Below, piece after piece: positions 1-12,196 of a stretch of 64,000 bases of DNA (positions are counted from its first letter, which is position 1; every line of letters starts with the position of its first letter). Both the position numbers and the translations under genes were made by a program. A model generated the notes under the pieces. That model had not been told where the DNA came from. It searched no databases and saw nothing but the letters and a program-made list of their open reading frames with translations. This DNA comes from Ichthyophis bannanicus (Eukaryota > Chordata > Amphibia > Gymnophiona > Ichthyophiidae): assembly GCA_033557465.1 (NCBI GenBank), contig CM066031.1:1444728163-1444792162 (forward strand), in the 5' to 3' direction.

Positions 1-443
1 CAAGTGTGACAATGCCTGTTATCGACACCCTTGCAGCATTAATGCTGCAAAAAAGATGCATTAACGAGGGTTAAAGGCTCCCGCTGCATTAAGGGAACTG
101 TAGGCGGAGAGTGGGCATTAATAGGGCGAAGGGTGGGCATTAACAATGGGTGCTTCCTAAACGCCTGTTGTGTTAGCACCCTTTAACGTTAGGATCCTTA
201 ACGCCAAGTAAAGCATGGAAAGGGGGGTATTTTGAGGAGAGACAGCCTATTTAAACATCTGCAATGTGATCCACAGACAGATGAGCCCAAGAAAGTGATA
301 GTAGTGCTCCATTAGCAGTAACAGCATAGTGCCCAAGTATGAAAGGCACTACATTGATGGTGCAAATGGGGCAACTCATGGGTTATGCAGTGGGGGTTGC
401 TAGTGCACAAGGCAGACCAGGCAGCTGCCCAGGTTGCACATCT

Positions 444-733
444 TATTTTATTTATTTACATTCTCTTATATACTGTGCTATTCTGCATCAGTGTGGTTTA
501 CATTGAACAAACTGAAATTACATTGAACAGGGCATTATAACTTGGAGATAACTATTTTACAGGGAACATGGGCTATGGAGGGTTAAGTGGCTTGCCCAAG
601 ACCACAAGGAGCACCTGTGGGACTAGAAACCCCAGTCCTTCTGGTCCAAGGTTGCTGTCCTCTAGTGGGATTTGAACCCCCAACCTTCAGGCCTGAAGTA
701 CCTTGCCCCAACCACTAGGCCACTCCTCCACTC
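444..733 (-). mobile_element. tRNA-derived SINE (SINE-1), complete copy
   Basis: On the minus strand a tRNA-like head carries a box A (TGGCCTAGTGG) and a box B (GGTTCAAATCC) of an RNA polymerase III promoter. A body follows, then a tail reading GTAAACC(A/G)CACTGATG and a GTAAATAAATAAA-type end. It is flanked by the 7-bp direct repeat CACATCT (437-443 and 734-740), as expected for target-primed insertion. A second copy lies at 28889-29179. The 3' tail matches an L2-like LINE end at 62833-62911, which suggests its mobilising partner. It sits in the left arm of FB1. Confidence 0.85.
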
Positions 734-774
734 CACATCTGTGATGACTGCCATGATGCCACAGTGACAGTGGT

Positions 775-1563
775 CAACTACATATAGGTTCCAATACTAT
801 ATTATAACCGGGTGGATAACCACCTGATTCTTGGTAAATTTTCAATGTTAAATTTTTGTCGGAGCTGCATTCAAATGAGGGACAGGGAAAACTGCTCACC
901 TCCTGATGTAGAGGCTCCTTGTAATTTTAATTTTAATTCTAATTCATAACAACTATAATATATGTATATTTTGACGTATAACTTATCTTGTCTGGTAAAA
1001 ATGCCAATATCCTGTAGTCGCCAACAAAAGACAAACGATGTGTCACGTTTCGGGCCAGTCACCCTTTTGGCCATGCTTCAGATTTGCTTGATGTTACAGG
1101 CGAAACTTCATTCATGAATAAGAAAGGAAAGAAACCACCCATGTATATTTAAATAGAATGGCGTCTGACGTCACACTGACAAGATGACCGAAACCAGCCA
1201 GTGGTCACAAGGAACCATTCCACCAATAGGAAGGACCTTGGGAATTAAAGTCCAAAATGAAAACTTTTGTATGCAAAAAAACAGTAGTATGTGCACTATA
1301 GCACACTAAGCCATTCCAATTCAGCATTTAAACCCAAAGGGGTTACAGCGTTCAGGCAGAAAATACATCTTTGTTCACTCATTTGTAACCGATAGACCCG
1401 ATCACCTTGCCGAGGTTCCAAAGGTATGTGATTAAGCATCCGCCATCAGAACTGATCAAAAATATGTCCTTTAGTGGACAATGTGCAGGACTGAGGCCGC
1501 GAAGCATGTTCGCTGAGATTTGTTTTTATCAATCTCGTTGTGGGTTTTTCTAGGTTAGACAGC
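775..1563. mobile_element. 789-bp insertion of uncertain class in FB1 left arm
   Basis: The insert splits the FB1 arm and is flanked by the 9-bp direct repeat GACAGTGGT (766-774 and 1564-1572). No coding frame is recognisable. On the minus strand, 1030-1085 has an arrangement resembling a hammerhead core: CTGAAG, a stem with GGCC arms, then CCGAAACG. Such cores are known from Penelope-like elements, so this may be a fragment of one. The core deviates from the CTGANGA consensus, so this class call is only a suggestion. Confidence 0.4.
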
Positions 1564-3205
1564 GACAGTGGTGGCACACAAACATGCTGCTGCTGCGAAA
1601 AGGTGATGCGCAACATGGGGCAGTCCAAGGATCCCTGGCACATTAGGCAGAGACCGTGGCTGCCCCCTGCTGCCACTGATGCCAGCTCTGGAGGAAAAGG
1701 CCAGTAGTGCCAGCAGCTGTATCTCTACATAGGGCTGCAAAAATCAGCCGCCCAGGGAAATACCACTGCTGTGCCTGTCTGTCTCCCCCCAAAACGTATC
1801 TGCAGCTGGTGGGGGGGGGGCAGTAGTTGTTTTGGGGGGGCAGCATAGTACCCATATGTGCCTAGGCCCCCCATCCAGAACTGGTGCCCTAGGTGCATGC
1901 CTAAGCAACATGGTAGATGGGTTGGGACTGCACCCCACCCCCACTGAAAGTATGCTGCCATGTCAGCATGCTGTGAGGGTGCTGGCAGTAGGTGCAGTGT
2001 CTGCCACCAGCAGCATACAGACCGGACAACACGTCCCCCTCCAGCATCCTCCAAACACACCTTGTCAGACAGGTATAGCACAGGGCATACAGAGATCATA
2101 GCAGATATAGAAAGACTCCTACTCATGCCCACATTCACCCTGTCAATAACCACAGCTCCACACAGGGACTGCTGAATCTGTATGACAGTTCTGTGGTACA
2201 GCACACAAAGCCAATGAGTATGTGAGTGTAGGGTCACAGGTTCAAGATCTTGTACAAAAGTGGGGATGGTTGGCATTCCTACCTGTCACATTGGTCTCCA
2301 TATCAGCTGAAGCATTATTAACATGTGCTTGTTGTGCAGGCACTAGTAGCATGCTTTGACATTAATGCCCCTTCAGTGTGCCTGTGCTATCAGCCTGCCT
2401 CTTCATCCAGCTGTGGATGGTGGAGCCTATTTGTGTGGCTGATGGGTGTTTGTACCCTTTCTGGCCAGTTATTTGGGGGTTGAACATGCTGGTGCTGTAC
2501 CTGCACTGTAGACTAAAGTTTAGCCACAGGGGCATGCAATACATGATCCTCAGCCCAGACTGGGACCCTTTGCTTATATACATGGTGTGTGTGTGTGTGT
2601 GTGTGATGAGCCGCAGTGCTGCCATGGGGACTGATATGCTGCCTATCAGACAGACCCTGGCACATGTTGTAATGTGCATGGCACGCAGAACCAGGACATG
2701 GCTTTGGTCGCTGCAGCCGGGTGCCACTACCCCCTCCGCTAACACCCCCATACCATGCTGACATGCTCGGGTGGTGGTGGTGCGCATTTGCAGCCCATCC
2801 AACATGTGGATTTGGCAGGTGCCTAGGGAGCAAGGTCCGTACTGGGAGGTAGAAGCACACATGGAGAGCCAGGCAACCCCCTCCCCCCCACAACCACCTG
2901 CCTTTGCAGGGACCCCATCCCACCTGCCACCGATACATCTCAGGGGGGGGGGGGAAGACAGCCACTACTGTGGCAATTCTCCAGGCACCTGCATGTTGCA
3001 GTTACCTGTAGGGCTACAACTGCTGGTGCCATTGGCCTCTTCCTCCACAGCTGGGTTCAGTGACAGCAGGGGCAGGCCAGTCGGGATCTCTGCCTAGAAT
3101 GCCAGGACCCTTGGATCATCCCATGTGGCACATCTCCTTTCCACAGCACAGCATGTCTGTGTTCCACCACTGTCACTGTGGCATCATGCCAGACATCACA
3201 GATGG

Positions 3206-3747
3206 TACTGTGGATGGAAGGATACCCCTATGATGAGAGGCTAAAAAAGCCAATGAGTATGGGGCTCTTCATCCTGGAGAAGAGATGGCTGTGGGGAGAT
3301 ATGATAGAGGTCTATAACCTAATGAATGGGGTAGAACGGGTACAAGTGGATCAATTATATATGCCATCAAAATGTAGAAAGAACAGGGGGCATGCAATGC
3401 CGCTACAGTGTAACTCATTTAAGACTAATAAGAGCAAATATTTTGACAGTCAACGCGTAATCAAACTCTGGAAGCATTACTAGAGGATGTAGTAAAAGCT
3501 GTTTGTTTAGCTGGATTTCAAAAAGGTTTTGACAGGTTCTTGGAGGAAATGTCCATAACCCATTATTCAAGGGGACCTGGGAAATCCACTGCTTGCCCTA
3601 GTACAGACATTGTGGAACCTATGTGTCTTTTGGGGATACTGCTAGGTACTTGTGAACTAGATTGGTCACTGTTGGACACAGGATACTGGGCATAGTGGAC
3701 CTTACTCTGACCCAATCTGGCATATCATATGATCTTCTGTTCTTATG
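3206..3747 (+). mobile_element. CR1-C 3' fragment in FB1 right arm
   Basis: The frame reads like the end of CR1 ORF2, with words such as [14 protein letters not shown] and RKNRGHAMPLQ. It is followed by the CR1-C 3' untranslated tail ending in TTCTTATG. It is 5' truncated and carries stops and shifts. The two junctions with the foldback arm are the same as those at 13303/17104 and at 25468, so this piece was part of the arm before the arms spread, or it was copied between arms. Confidence 0.85.
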
Positions 3748-4232
3748 TGCCACCTGGGCAGATGTCTGGTCCCCCCTATGTACCAGCAACCCCCACTGCA
3801 TGACTCACATGCCACTTCCTTTGCCCCATTTGCACCATCAACATAACGCCCTTTCATATTTGGGCACCATGCTGATGTGGCTAATGGAGCACTACTATCC
3901 CTATCTGGGGCTCCCCTCTCCATGCATCACATTGGAGACATTGAAATGGGCTCTAAATACACCCTTTCTGTGAGGTTTTACTTGGCGCTAGGGTTCCCAG
4001 CATTAAAGGGCTTTTACACATGTTGCACAACAGGCGATAAGGGAGCACACGCTGTTACCACCCACTCTTCGCCCCATTAATGCCCACTCTTCGCCTACAA
4101 TGACCTAAATGCTTCTGGAGCTTTTAACACCCATTAAAATGGCATTTTTTGCAGTGTTAAGGTTGCCAGAGTGCTAATTACAGGTGTTAATGGCACACTG
4201 GCTCCCTTAACACTGTTTAGTAAACATACCCC

Positions 4233-4540
4233 TAAGACTCAGGGCTTTGTGTTAGCAAGTTAGCTTTTTACTAAAAAACAACTCTAAGATTCAATCAGGG
4301 CTCTGTGTCAGCAAGCTAGCTTCTATTAAGTGTTTCTTTTCCTCCCACCAACTCCAGGCATAATCTTAGATTTTTAGACTCTTACAGCCTTACAGGGACA
4401 AAGGTAGTCAAATTCATTTTCAGGTATAGCTGGTTATCCTCATCAGGTATAGCTTTAAATAGGTAAACAACTTAAATATCCTAACAAAACCTTAAAAACA
4501 GAGAGCAGTCCAGCAGTGAGATGGGGGCTATCCAATCTTT
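4233..4540. other. Unassigned spacer
   Basis: This stretch lies between the FB1 tip and the CR1 ORF1 fossil. A short word is repeated (GCTTTGTGTTAGCAAG near 4247 and GCTCTGTGTCAGCAAG near 4301). I see no gene or known element. Confidence 0.4.
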
Positions 4541-5235
4541 TACATTGAATGTCACACGTACAATTTTCTGTCTGACAGTCGCTCTGTTGCCATGGAGGGG
4601 AGAGGTCATGTGAAAGGAGAGCATCACCCTGGTGTGGCAGGAAGTGATCCTGCAGCGAGAACCTGTCCACCAGGTGATATAAAACCCTTTTGCACTGAAG
4701 AGAGTTCTCCAGGGACGTTTGCCCATGAGTTAGGAAGGCCGTTATAGTTGGCGATTCAATCATTAGGCATGTAGATAGGCTGGTAGACATGAAGATCGCC
4801 TGGTAATATGCCTGCCTGGTGCGAAGGTAGTGGACCTCATGTGCTACCTAGACAAGGTTTTAGATAGTGCCAGGGAGAAGTCTGCTGTCTTGGTACATGT
4901 TGGTACCAATGACATAGGAAAGTGAGGGAGGAAGGTTCCGGAGACCAAATTTAGGCTTTTAGGTAGGAAGTTGGAATCCAGAACTTCTACAGTAGCATTT
5001 TCTGAAATACTTCCCATTCCATGTGCAGGACCCAAAAGGCAAGCAGAGTTCCAGAGTCTCAATGCGTGGATGAGACGATGGTGCAAGAAAGAGGGTTTTG
5101 GATTTGTTAGGAACTGAGCAACATTCTGGGGAAGTGAGGGGCTTTTCCAAAAGGATGGGCTTCACCTTAACCGGGATAGAATCAGGCTGCTGGCATTAAA
5201 CTTTAGAAAGGAAATAGAGAAGCTTTTCAACTAGA
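4540..5235 (+). pseudogene. CR1-C ORF1 fossil (SGNH/esterase-like part)
   Basis: CR1 ORF1 proteins pair a coiled coil with an SGNH-hydrolase-like esterase domain and bind element RNA. This copy keeps the esterase landmarks across broken frames: VGDSIIRHVD near 4747-4775, VHVGTNDIGK near 4897-4924 and DGLHLNRDR near 5154-5181. It is collinear with the ORF1 part of the large CR1-C copy at 53588-52774 on the other strand. Several frameshifts and stops exclude function. Its right edge adjoins the hAT2 fragment. Confidence 0.75.
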
Positions 5236-5320
5236 TAATAGCAGAAAACTGACAGTCTCCCACGAGCCAGTTGGGTTAAGCTCTCCCCTTCCCCCATAGT
5301 ATAGAATAGAAAGAATAAAT

Positions 5321-7136
5321 GTGAGCAAAATTTATTAAATCACGGGTTGTGGTATTTGAACTTGTTTGGCGGTATTTGATTTTATCTTGTTTGCTGGACA
5401 GGTGTTTGAGTTTTTTTGATGATTGTTTGGTGGTATTTGATTATTGGTGCCAGTATGATGAATTCTTATTTTTACTTTTAGAACTGCATGTGTGGTTTTG
5501 AAATCTCCAGTCCTTGTATTGCACATCATTCAGAAGTCTTCAGTTCCTGTTGATCTTTAATACTTTGGAACAATAACAGTTTTGGACCAGATTCAGCCAG
5601 TGTTTATACTAACTTAGCAGATTTGGCCTTCTTACATCCAGCCACCACAGTATAACGAAGATGAGTGTTCCAAAGAAGAGCAAAACCTACCACTTTCATG
5701 ATGAATAGGAAATGGACTACTTCTTCATCATGGTGAAAGACAAGTGTTGTTGTCTAATTTGTACTGCCTCAGTATCCTTACCCTGGAACGTCATTATAAG
5801 GCTCTGCATAGTAATAAGTTTGATGCTGATTTTCCACCCAAAAGTGAATTTCGTAAAATGAAGCTCAAAGAACTTAAATCAAAATTGGCTACTCAGCAAC
5901 AGTTGATGGTGAAGCCAAGGTCACATTCTGTCAATGCAACCATAGCATCCTTCAAGGTCAGCAACCTGATCGCAAAGAAATGCAAACCTTTCACTGAAGG
6001 GGAATTTGTAAAAGATTGTTTTCTTGAAGCAGCTGACAATCATTTTGAAGGATTTAAAAATAAGAAAGAGATCATAGCTGCTATTCAAGATGTACAATTG
6101 TCAAGAAACATCGTAGTGCGGTGAATAGAAAAGATGTGTGGAGACACAACTGAACAATTGTTGGAGGATGTTTCAAATTGTGTTGCTTTCTCACTCTATC
6201 TGGATGAATCTACGAACATAAGAGACATAACCCAGTTACTAATCTTTATCCAGATGTTTTTTGAAGACTTCAGTGTTAAAGAAGAACTACTTGGAATGAT
6301 TTCTTTAACAGGGAGAACTACCGGTCAGGAAATATTCAGTTCTTTCCATTCTTTTATGACAAAGTGTAATCTTCCATTACATAGACTTGTTTCCATCACT
6401 ACTGATGGAGAAAGAGCTATGACAGGTGTGGTTAACGGTTTCATAGCCCTCTGTAGATAGAATGACAACTTCCCAGATTTCCTTTTTTACCACTGCATCA
6501 TTCACCAGCAAGTTTTGGCAAGCAAGAAACTCAATACAAAGACTGTCATAGACATCACTTTCAAAATTGTAAATTCAGTTCGTGGAAGATCACTTCAAAG
6601 ACAGCTTTTCAATCTTACTCTTGATGAAGGGGCAGCGGAAATCATTTTGCACACAGATGTAAGGTGGCTAAGTAGGCACAAATTTCTGCAAAGATTTCAT
6701 GATTTGCTGATTGAAATAAGACGTTTTTTGAAGGAGAGGGGAGATGACCAAGCAGAGTTAGAAGATGAGGAGTGGTTATCTGATCTGGCATTTCTCGCTG
6801 ACTTTACAGACGAACTAAGTGATATGAACCTTGAACTACAAGGTAAAAACAAATGCATTGGCGAGATGATGAGTACAGTTTCATCCTACAAGAACAAATT
6901 TGAGCTAATGATGACTGACCTTGCAAGCAACACTTTTGATCATTTTCCTAATACGCAGGACCATCTGGGACAATATCAAAATTTTGTTTTTCAGAACGAG
7001 AAGTATCTGACAGAAATCTGTTCTGTTATCCAGGAATTTGAAAATAGATTGTGTGACTTCCAAAAAATTGGAATAGTTGTGGAGTACTTGTCATACCCAT
7101 TCAAAGTAGATGTGGACATTAAAGAAACTGCAGCTT
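5321..7136 (+). pseudogene. hAT2: broken Charlie8/GTF2IRD2-like hAT transposase fragment
   Basis: This is a second copy of the hAT element at 13691-16956, matching its bases 14381 to about 16207 and lacking both termini. The frame would start at 5661. Lesions compared with hAT1 are TGG to TAG at 5706-5708, a 13-bp deletion near 5788 that shifts the frame and removes zinc-finger residues, CGA to TGA at 6122-6124, and TAG at 6458-6460. The last stop is also present in hAT1. The acidic motifs LDEST and TTDGE are still readable. The left edge coincides exactly with the end of a 40-bp tandem repeat in hAT1. It is not functional. Confidence 0.9.
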
Positions 7137-9105
7137 CTTGCTAGGGGGCAGCATCGCGAGACTGCAGCCATCATTGTTTGGGCTTATGAGAAGGGCAGTA
7201 GCTGTTCTCTCCTTCCCTTCTCATAGGCTCAAATACAAATGGCCTGAACATAATTCACCTTGAACTACTACTAGAAAGGCATAAGCTAAAAAAATAAATG
7301 CGTATGAATTCTAATGTGCCTAGGAAGTATTATATCTTTAATTTTCCTCTTGCTGTTTAAAAATGATGATACATTTATAGAAATGCTGCAAAGTTTATTT
7401 ATTAAAATATATTTTGATCTCTGTAAACAAATGACAATATTAGACATTCACGTATAGAAGTCATTCACATTGCTTTCCATATATGTAAAAGTTTAACTGT
7501 TTGGCACATTTCCTATTTCGCTTTAGAGTACATTGCCGAGAGAAAACAGTATGTGTGCTTGATTCTAATAAATGAATAGAATATTAGAAGATGTTATTCC
7601 AATAGTTTACTATTCATCAAGGAAAACAAACAAATAGAATGATTTACTATTCACACTCGTCTGGCTTTAAGACAAAATTTGATAAGAGATAGAGCTGATG
7701 AGGCACGTAATATAGAAAGGTTATTTCACATTACAGAGCTGCAGAGGAGAAGATCTTTAGTCTTATATAAACAATGACAAGATTGTACGGTAGGCGAGAA
7801 AGGGGAAAAAACTATTGACCCAGTATTCAAAAGCACTTATCTGGTGATCAGCAGCCACTTTCCAGATAAGTGCCCTATGTGTGACTTTTCGGTGTCACTA
7901 TATAGAGTGTGCAGCTGAAAACTCTTGGTCCATCCTGGCACTATCTGGATAGTGCTGAGGCAGAACAAGAGCAGAGTGTGGACATTTTGCCTAACTCTAC
8001 AGTCTGTCAGCGATATTCTGCTGCTATCTGCATACCTATGTGGATGAAGTTAGGACCATAAAAAGGCTGTCCACACTTAAATGATATAGCTATATAGATA
8101 GTGGCTGACTATCGCTGATGATCCATGTAGCTAGTACCAGTCACTGCTGAATAAATATATTCAGCCCTGCTGCTTCTGCAGATAGCAGTGCTGAATATTA
8201 TACATGGGCAGTTTAAAGACCATGGCTGGTGTTCAAAACAAATGCAAACAGGAAGTCTGGGTCTAAGAGGGACAGAAGTGGCAGATAGTAGGACAAAGAA
8301 ACCGCAACGCAGCACCAGGTAAGCTCTGTGTCACGGTTTGCGAGTCATTGCCACAGCTGCAGGCCCCAGAGAGGGGGGGGCAGTGGCAGTAATGGGCGCA
8401 CTGGAGGGCTGGCCCTCTAGGCAACTGCCTAATTAACCTAATGATAGCATCAGTCCTGAGACCCGATTCCGGATTCACATTCTCCACTGCAACCTCTCCA
8501 TTCTCCAATATTCTCCTAAAAACTGGAACACACACAGTCCCTCTTGGGTGTGGCGGCGAAGGGGGACGGGACCTGCAGAGCCAGGCTAAGCATAACTTAC
8601 TTCATCTCAGGGAATGGGATCGGCTCACTACCTCCTGATGCCATCCCCAGTGAGACATCACTGGCTCCACCATTAAGCTCCAAATTTTAAAAAGGTGTTT
8701 ATCCATTGGGCTGACATTGCTCTCATCACCCAATGCACCCAGATAATCATGGATTTTGCCTTTCCTTTTTGACTTACCCATAAGGAAAATTGTAAGGAAA
8801 AATTAAATACAAACATAGCAAGTTTTCAGAGCTCTGCTAGCAGTTGAACTGACTAATCTTCTGACTCACAGCTATCCTCTCTTTTTGTTCTTCTGTAACT
8901 TTGGTGACCTGCAAAACATTTTCAAAGAATACTCTTGCCAACCTCATCCAAATCTCTTATAGGCTCTAGAAACTTTCTTTGGGTGTCTGTCTGGATAAAT
9001 CCCAAACATTGCACTTAATCAACTCATGGAACCATCTGGGGTAGTGGGACTAAAATCCCCCAGATCTCTGTCTCTGCACCGCTTCAGTCCAGTGCCCCTT
9101 TGGTC
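7137..9105. other. Mostly unassigned; degraded repeat at 7830-8200
   Basis: No coding sequence is visible. A short inverted repeat lies at about 7178-7232, where GGGCTTATGAGAAGGG faces CCCTTCTCATAGGCTC. Between about 7830 and 8200 there are words such as GCTGAATA, ATATTCAGC and AGATAAGTGC, resembling the short GATATTCA-type repeats at 11850-12195 and 42038-42360. It is probably an old non-autonomous element. The rest shows nothing I can name. Confidence 0.35.
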
Positions 9106-10107
9106 TTCAGGATGTTACCAGTGGTGTGCCCCAGGGATCTATCCTTGGTCCGATTCTTTTTAACATCTTTGTTAGTGATATAGCGGAAGGGCTGTCGGGT
9201 AAGGTTTGCCTCTTTGCGGATGATACCAAAATCTGCAATAGAGTAGGCATCCAGGAAGGTGTAGATAACATGAGGAGGGATCTAGCTAAGCTTGAAGAAT
9301 GGTCTAGAATTTGGCAACTGGGATTTAATGTTAAAAATGTAAGGTCATGCATTTTGGGCTGCAGCAATCCAAGGGAGCAATACAGTATAGGAGGTGAAGT
9401 ACTTTTGTCCACTAAAGAAGAGCGGGACCTAGGCGTAGTTGTGTCCGATGATCTTAAAGTAGCTAAACAGGTAGAAAAGGCGACGGCAAAAGCTAGAAGG
9501 ATGCTTGGGTGCATACGGAGAGGAATGGCTAGCAGAAAAAAGGAGGTGATAATGCCTCTGTATAAGTCTTTGGTGCGACTTCATTTGGAGTATGGTGTGC
9601 AATTCTGGAGACTGCACCTTCAAAAGGATGTGAACAGGATGGAGTCGGTGCAGAGGGTTGCTACTAAGATGATTAGTGGTCTTCATTATAAAGCATATGA
9701 GGACAGACTTAAGGATCTTAATATGTACACCTTAGAGGAAAGGCGGGATAGAGGTGATATGATTGAGATGTTTAAATACCTCCGTGGCATAAATGTTCAG
9801 GGAGAGAGCCTCTTTCAATTGAAAGCAAGTTCTGCGACGAGGGGACATGGGATGAGGGTGAAGGGAGATAGATTCAGGAGTGATATGCGGAAATATTTCT
9901 TTACGGAAAGAGTAGTGGATCCGTGGAATAGTCTCCCAGTGGAGGTGGTAGAGATGAGGACAGTAACTGAATTCAAAAAAGCATGGGACCAACACAGAGG
10001 ATCTCTAAAGGTAAAAAGTGGACTGTTGTAGTTGTTGTTATGGAAGGACAGACTAGATGGGCCTTGTGGTCTTTTTCTGTCATCATGTTTCTATGTTTCT
10101 ATGTTTC
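9106..10107 (+). pseudogene. CR1-B LINE, 5'-truncated, ORF2 C-terminal half
   Basis: The open frame 9126-10031 encodes the end of a CR1-type reverse transcriptase. It begins at SGVPQGSILGPILFNIFVSDI and includes CLFADDTKI (the FADD catalytic box), the GCIRRGMASRKKEVIMPLYKS thumb region and the RDRGDMIEMFKYL tail. A 3' untranslated tail with TTTCTATG repeats ends at 10107. The reading frame has no stop over 301 codons, unusual for this window, so the insertion is fairly young. It is truncated in 5', as most CR1 copies are. It cannot encode a whole protein. Confidence 0.9.
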
Positions 10108-10861
10108 AGGTCCTTCTCCTGCAAGTCCATAGCATTCTTTGAATGATTCCTGACCCTTCTGAGAAAGCTTTCAGAGTAAAAATCAAACTCTCTTCCATAT
10201 ACCTTGGACTTCTTCAAACCGAAAACTTCCTGGTCCCAAGACCTCTCTGCAGCCCTCTTCTGGAACAGGGAAGAAGAGATACTAATCCTGTCCTTTTCCA
10301 AGGTTAATACTTAACTGGCAGAAAAGAGGGAAAGAAAAGACAAAAATCCCTCCCATTACATAGGATTCTATATGCCAAATGACACCACAAACATAATCTT
10401 TGTTTTACCTCCCATTTTCTTACTGAATGAACACCTTTGGGATATGCACGTCTATTTACACACCTTCACTTGCCAACAGAGAGAGCTAGGATCTCTGAAG
10501 CCACACAAAATATGAATGCTAAGTAAATCTCCGAGACTGAAACGTGCAGTTTTAAAAATTAGTAAGGAACTCTTGCTCACGTAACAAAAGTATAAAGATA
10601 GAAATTTCCATTCATGGTCAGCTTGGATAACAAATAGGACAAACGACTCTTAGATAAGGTATCTGAAGATGAGTGTGATGTTCTGTTTTTGGTGCATTGC
10701 ATGCTAGATAACATGAGATCCATATAAACTAAAAGTTATATTCCAAAGTTTAGATCATAGATGTGGCCTAAAATACCTATATCATTCTTTTGGAAAAGGT
10801 TAAGGATGGAATAGAAAAGGAAAACAGGTCATCAAATCATAAACCCATAATTTCTGTAGGA
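10108..10861. other. Unassigned spacer
   Basis: AT-rich single-copy-looking sequence. I see no gene, RNA or named repeat in it. Confidence 0.4.
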
Positions 10862-11092
10862 AACTAAGGTAGGACATAAGAAATGCCATACTGAGTAAGA
10901 CCAAAAGTCCATTAAACCTACCAGTCAGCCTTTGATAGTGGCCATTCCTGGTCACAAGTCCTTCTTGTTACCTGGGAAGAAGCAGCAGCTTTCCCTAGTC
11001 TACATGCCTAATATTGCTTTTCCACCAAGAACATGCTTAAACCCTTTTTAAACCCAGCTATGCTAACTGCACCAATTTGAGGAGAATATTGT
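10862..11092 (-). mobile_element. Old CR1-C 3' end
   Basis: The plus strand reads ATAAGAAATGCCATACTGAG, then phrases equivalent to the CR1-C tail (GACCAAAAGTCCATTAAACC and GTGGCCATTCCTGGTCACAAG) and CTTTTTAAACCCAGCTATGCTAA. It is clearly more diverged than the other copies, so it is an older insertion. Only the 3' untranslated part and a little of ORF2 remain. Confidence 0.75.
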
Positions 11093-11169
11093 ATTCCTAT
11101 ATGGTGCTGTTGTGTGGGGGATAGTTTGATATTTTAAAATTCAGATGAGAGTGTTAAATTTGGTACTGC

Positions 11170-11290
11170 ATGTGGTCTTTGCAACTCCTCGCTTGAATGG
11201 CTGGTCTGGTCCCTCCCGGCTTTGGTGTGGGCATACATCAGAGGAGGGAGGGACCAGACCTGCTTGCAAGCATCGAGTTGCAAAGACTCA
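11170..11290. repeat. Imperfect foldback hairpin
   Basis: GTCTTTGCAACTC and GGTCTGGTCCCTCCC on the left face GGGAGGGACCAGACC and GAGTTGCAAAGAC on the right. The arms are about 44 bp and imperfect, with a loop near 11225-11240. The flanking 11291-11550 is GC-rich with no recognised gene. It may be a small transposon relic. Confidence 0.55.
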
Positions 11291-11550
11291 TGGGGTTTTT
11301 TTTTCCAATTGGATGTCTGCTCTGCTGCTGCCCTCACCACCACGGCCGCCAAGACAACAGGAAAAGCGGCAGCAATAGGGCAGGAGCAGGCAGCATGGGA
11401 GGAAGCTGAGGCCAGCAATCCCAAATGCGCCCCTATTTCTTTGCGCTTTATGCAGCTGCACCATTTGCACAGGGCTAAGTATGGTGCTGCTGCAATCTTC
11501 ACTCTAATCCTGAGAATGTCCAGCGGCTGGTTTATCCAGAACAAACCATA

Positions 11551-11849
11551 GTTACCGTCTTTTCCTAAACCATGTGCTTCCTTTTAGTGCTATAAGTACT
11601 GTTATTCCATCATTAACTCCAGCCTCCTTTTTCTAGGCCTTGCTTCTTTAGGTACCATAATCTCTTTTCTTTCTATGCATGCTATGGATTACAGTAGATA
11701 GTTTATAGATGTTTCTGCACAGGCTAGAGTTACCGTTATGTTAGAAAGAAAAAGATGGTTTCATATGAATGTGTTGCCTATATAAATGACTCATAACTTC
11801 CCGTATTAATACCAGGTTTCTATATGTATCAGATCTATGAGAGGATATT
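11551..11849. other. Unassigned spacer
   Basis: Nothing recognisable on either strand. Confidence 0.35.
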
Positions 11850-12195
11850 CAATGGCAATGGCTAGCCATTGCTGCTGAACTCAACACCAGGATATTCGGT
11901 GCTGGGGCCCTATCTGGACATGGCATTGAATATCCAGGGTGACTGGATAGCCCGGAAGCACAATATTCAACCGCTGCCTAGTTATCTTCAGAGGTGAAAG
12001 TTGGGCCAGCTTTAAGGTGCCTAACATTTGCTGCTTAGGGATAACCGGGCAGCAGTTGAGTATCGCCACTGATGGTTATCCCTGGGCGCTGCCTCCAGCT
12101 AGCATTGGGGCGTTTAGCGGCGGGCACTGTGATTAATGCCGTTAGCAGGTCTGCTAGTCGCATTAATTGCTTTGAATGTCGGGCCCTATATTTGT
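11850..12195. mobile_element. Short non-autonomous repeat with GATATTCA ends
   Basis: The block opens with GAGGATATTCAATGGC and closes with GCTTTGAATGTCGGGCCC, loosely inverted. It repeats the words GATATTCGGTGC, GAATATCCAGG and GTTATC internally. Related text occurs at 36255-36351 plus 42038-42360 and perhaps at 7830-8200. It encodes nothing and looks like a MITE-like family. Confidence 0.5.
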
Positions 12196-12196
12196 A

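Larger units (their letters stand above)
1..4232. mobile_element. Foldback element FB1 (long inverted repeat), left tip outside window
   Basis: The first 2.28 kb reappears as its reverse complement up to 4232. Bases 1-440 match 3750-4170 inverted, and 1564-1900 match roughly 2940-3180 inverted. The right tip reads as an inverted GGGGTATGTTTACTAA and is followed by TAA. The left arm begins at the same point as the inner part of the right arm, so about 40 bp of the left tip lie upstream of base 1. The arms are rich in TTAACG-like words near the tips. Insertions break the symmetry: a SINE (444-733), a 789-bp insert (775-1563) and a CR1 fragment (3206-3747). No transposase is encoded; the open frames inside are short and unlike any family I know. 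It is probably a non-autonomous DNA element moved in trans. Confidence 0.75.

Noticed and set aside
444..733. A tRNA gene inside SINE-1
   Set aside because: The tRNA-like head is fused to a SINE body and tail, with a target duplication around the whole.
1725..2276. 183-codon open frame on the minus strand in FB1
   Set aside because: It overlaps other open frames on both strands, runs through G-runs, has no motif, and the mirrored arm does not keep the frame.
2587..2604. GT repeat as regulatory element
   Set aside because: It is a simple repeat in one foldback arm only, with no other signal.
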